Shown piece after piece: positions 61,270 through 64,000 of a stretch of DNA of 64,000 nt. This DNA comes from Lineus longissimus (lineage: Eukaryota; Nemertea; Pilidiophora; Heteronemertea; Lineidae). The translations under genes and the position numbers were made by a program. Under the pieces are notes generated by a model. The model was not told the origin of the DNA and searched no databases. It saw nothing but the letters and a program-made list of their open reading frames with translations. Where the stretch lies: positions 20,687,695 through 20,751,694 of the forward strand of contig NC_088311.1 in assembly GCF_910592395.1 (NCBI RefSeq), given 5' to 3'. Position 1 is the first letter of the stretch; each line of letters starts with the position of its first letter.

Positions 61270-61885
61270 TTATGGGAGAGAACCAGTGGCTGCCGGAACA
61301 CAGTATTTGCTGTGGGTGCGCACGTTCCATGGAACCGTGCAAGTATGGTCACTGGAACAGCAGGCCCCGTCGGAGAAACATTTCTTGCCGTCGTCGATAC
61401 ACGACACCCTGAAAACAGAATGAATTGCATTTTGTAGGAAGAGTTTCAGTTAAAGCGCTATTTTCCCGCAGCGCATATATTTCATCCTTGATTAACGATG
61501 GTAGCCTTTGGACACCAACGTTGCTGCTAACGCCAATTGACCAACCGGGTCCAGGGTAATATCGTTTTATGAGGACGTCACGATACACCGAATTATTAAA
61601 GTTATACATAGGCTACTCACATAAGCGATTTTTGAATTGTCCAAATGTACCACTGGGAAGTGTTGACGAATCAAAGCAGTGATCTAAACATATGTGGCTT
61701 TAAATAAATTGTGACTTCGGGAATGACAATTTAATGTTTCTTACGATATTGGATCAACACATCTTTTGACCTTCAACGCGGTACCGTCGTCCGAGTCTGG
61801 TACAGCGCAAACAAGTTCAGAATTACAGCACTCGCTGTCGAACTGGCAGAAGTCTCCCTGCTCGGAACAAACTATTTGGGTTTGG
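61270..61885 (-). CDS. small protein with two six-cysteine knot-like domains (5' exon missing)
   Basis: Two exons (minus): 61885-61745 and 61408-61270, joined in phase 2, stop TAA at 61272-61270. Each encodes one domain with the same spacing, C-x6-C-x5-CC-x5-C-x12-15-C (CSEQGDFCQFDSECC and CIDDGKKCFSDGACC). Six cysteines with adjacent C3-C4 are typical of inhibitor-cystine-knot (knottin) folds, found in secreted regulators, antimicrobial peptides and toxins. Which of these applies cannot be told. A secretion signal is expected. A minus-strand frame from 62053 (RRQLLICFLFFSSPVGSG) looks like one, but its available donor sites do not match the phase-2 acceptor at 61885, so the first exon is unresolved. 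Confidence 0.65.
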
Positions 61886-61988
61886 CTGAAAGAAAATTGA
61901 AAGAAAACGCCTATGACGTGCTGTGGACAAAGCCGAGGAGAAGCTGCAGTGTTGACTACCGTCAAGCTCTAACCCGGAACCCACAGGG

Positions 61989-62150
61989 GACGAGAAAAAG
62001 AGGAAACAGATCAACAGCTGGCGACGGGACCTCGAGAGTGACATGAAGACCATGGGTCAATATTTGCAGGAGCTGGAGAGGATCTCCATCGGGGACAGAA
62101 GACGCTGGGGTTGCTAGCGGCCTATGCTCTCAACGGAGCGAAGTAAGTAT
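61989..62150 (+). pseudogene. LINE reverse-transcriptase 3' fragment
   Basis: Encodes NSWRRDLESDMKTMGQYLQE and DRRRWG, then, after a frame change near 62110, GLCSQRSE. This WRR..E..mg...E..DR..W...LC order is the usual C-terminal end of non-LTR retrotransposon polyproteins. Only about 50 codons remain and the frame is broken, so it is a dead fragment. Confidence 0.6.
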
Positions 62151-63385
62151 CTTGAGAGCATCTGTAGAGACAGCAAGAACCAAACACCAAATTGAGTGAC
62201 CTATCCTCCCCTCCGCAGGTTGTATACGGCTTTAGATTTCTAATCGACGTTCCCAAGTCATGGAGGTCTTCCAAGAAGAAATGACGATCAACTTACACGA
62301 CCTCTGGCACACAGATGGTGTTAGTTATCCCCGTTCCTTGTGGGACCCTGCAATCAAAGGTAGCCTCGCAGCACTCGTCAACCTCCGCATTACAAGGTCT
62401 GTATTTACTGATGCAGGCACCTCGGCTGAGAGAAGAGAAAACGAAGCGATATAGTGTTAATAGTATTGTAATTTAGTCGCTCTGGGTACAGTCGATGACA
62501 TTTGGTCCAAGAAACAAGCTGCAAGAAATGCAAATCACTAACTTATACTTTGTGTTTCAGGCAAATTTCGAGAAGGGGGTAACGCGCGCCTTGACTCTCA
62601 CGATCAGTAGACTGAGCTCCCGATTAGGAACAATTCAGGCAACTAATCATGAGCAATTCAGGCAAATAAGGAATAATCCAGGCTAAGTAGGTGTAATTCA
62701 TGCAAATGAAAGGTCTATCAAAACTACAGTTCGGGTGTCACTTCAGTTTTATATCTCAGCATTTACTGGTGATACTTGTAATTGTGTAAACGTGTACTTT
62801 AAAAAGTCACATATTGTTTCGCCATTACATATTGAATTACATTGGTATCCCTGTTGTGTTTAATTATGAAATCAAACTCGTCATATTCTCTTTAATGACT
62901 ACTATGATATAGTCCCGTTATAAAAAAAACAGCCATTAGGTTTGCCGAACACCATTTAGACGTTATTTACATTGTCAAGAAATGTTGACGGATTGCTCAA
63001 AATGAGCGATCATTTTATTTTGACGTCCATGATTGATAGAAGATCACTTACAAAAGTCCATTTTCTAGTACATGTCCCAGATTGAGGATACCAGGGTCCG
63101 GTTTTTCAAAGCCTGGTTAGTTAGTGGCCGCTACCGAACTTGGCTAAAACTTGAACGAACCCCATTACGGAGCCCTCGAAGATCCGCTAACTAAATTAAA
63201 ATAGCGGTTGCATATAGCGGCAGCTAAGTTTACGGAAGCAAACTAGACGGCACGCTATGATAACGGTGGTTTCGCGGCCGCCAAACACCATTAGCAGATG
63301 GAGGAGCTTTGAAAAAGCGGGCCATCTCAATTCTCTCACTTCTGGAGTAAATGAATAGAGAGAAGCAAGTGGGTTTGTACCGTGT
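62151..63385. other. region without recognised gene
   Basis: Short open frames only. A small imperfect tandem repeat of about 22 bp (GAACAATTCAGGCAA type) lies at 62626-62705. Confidence 0.45.
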
Positions 63386-63463
63386 GGTGATCTTCCCGAG
63401 AGTCGAACCCATGACCTCTTCCTTATTATGAACCCGGCGCTAAGCCACGGTCATCTTCCCCAC
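63386..63463 (-). mobile_element. tRNA-like SINE head
   Basis: On the minus strand it has an A-box-like TGGCTTAGCGCCGGG, an anticodon-like TTCATAAT and a B box GGTTCGACTC. Like the SINE at 32937 it resembles tRNA-Met, but stem pairing is imperfect and flanking sequence differs. Treated as a SINE head or tRNA pseudogene. Confidence 0.55.
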
Positions 63464-63555
63464 AGAAAATGAGTAAAGGAGCGAAAGAAAGTATACGAAC
63501 CGTTCTGGCCTTGCTTGGCTTCCTGGAACACACAAAGTTTGAAAGAATGACAATA

Positions 63556-63693
63556 GAGAGGTGAGCACAGCAACTTATCACGGATTCTCATACTTATACG
63601 GATAAAACTCTGCAGAAAGAAGACGAATTTTGGGTACATTTCAATCCGTAGACGTACTATAGATCTGTGATAAGTCACAGATCTCAACCTCTC
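63556..63693 (-). repeat. palindromic 138-bp repeat, copy 2
   Basis: Starts GAGAGGTGAGCACAG and ends AACCTCTC. Read on the minus strand, it aligns along its length with the copy at 6146-6284, including AAAATTCGTCTTCTTTCT. Confidence 0.75.
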
Positions 63694-64000
63694 TTACAAA
63701 TTGCACCAAAATCTTAAGCCCGGTGAGAGAGAAGTAATAATATATAAAATAAGAAACTCCGAGCATTGAGCGGGGAATCGTGCTAAATGTGGCGTATTAT
63801 TGATCCTGTTGATGTGGATATTGCTTTCGCTTTTTGAAAAACTTGGTTTTTTCCCCAACTTTTCAGTCTGTGGAGCTGACATTTAGATTAGCATGACAAA
63901 GACTGTTCATCTCATATAAATCGCCACATTTCTTTGGAAATTTAGGTTATCTAATGACTACGAGACGTTGCGGACTTGTTAGGTAAAGACAAAAGACTGA

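Noticed and set aside
61174-61437. + strand 87-codon frame
   Set aside because: Antisense shadow of the second cystine-knot exon.
61823-62053. Signal peptide exon for the cystine-knot protein
   Set aside because: Looks like a secretion signal, but its donors end in phases 0 or 1 and the next exon needs phase 2; it also overlaps a LINE fragment on the other strand.

Overview
The window looks like a gene-poor stretch of a marine invertebrate nuclear genome. Genes are split by introns with GT/AG borders, introns are long, and tacatgtac-type motifs, tRNA-derived SINEs, MITEs and fold-back transposons are abundant. A fold-back element with arms of 15-bp repeats resembles the TU elements known from sea urchins. 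A guanylate-binding protein (GBP) next to ZU5/UPA proteins fits an invertebrate deuterostome (echinoderm, hemichordate or cephalochordate). A mollusc is not excluded; I cannot assign a species.

Layout. 0-4 kb: no gene recognised, one TA-flanked MITE. 4.2-8.7 kb: two convergent paralogous TRP-like channel genes. 8.7-12.7 kb: no gene, several inverted or duplicated repeats and a TTAA-flanked MITE. 12.8-19.0 kb (-): a seven-exon gene for a GBP-family GTPase fused to a C-terminal ZU5 domain. 20.8-26 kb (+): a divergently transcribed neighbour coding a ZU5-UPA (FIIND-like) protein. Its ZU5 domain and preceding linker are clearly related to those of the GBP gene. 26.6-31.1 kb (-): a divergent rhodopsin-like receptor. 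31.7-33.2 kb: a TU-like fold-back element and a SINE. 34.1-44.1 kb (+): a long, mostly disordered protein. 44.1-49.9 kb: no gene. 50.0-59.3 kb (-): a coiled-coil protein, with an RFX X-box pair and a CCAAT box upstream at about 60.8 kb. 61.3-61.9 kb (-): a small protein with two six-cysteine knot-like domains. 62.0-64 kb: a LINE 3' fragment, a SINE head and a second copy of the palindromic repeat seen at 6.1 kb.

The most interesting unit is the head-to-head GBP-ZU5 / ZU5-UPA pair at 12.8-26 kb. In animals, GBPs act in cell-autonomous immunity, and ZU5-UPA modules regulate NLRP1, CARD8 and PIDD by autoproteolysis and mutual binding. An adjacent divergent pair sharing a ZU5 domain suggests, but does not prove, a two-protein sensing module. 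The pair also hosts two transposon insertions whose empty sites survive in nearby repeat copies, so both insertions can be defined to the base.

Exon borders were called by eye from splice consensus, reading phase and protein similarity. No database search or transcript data was available.
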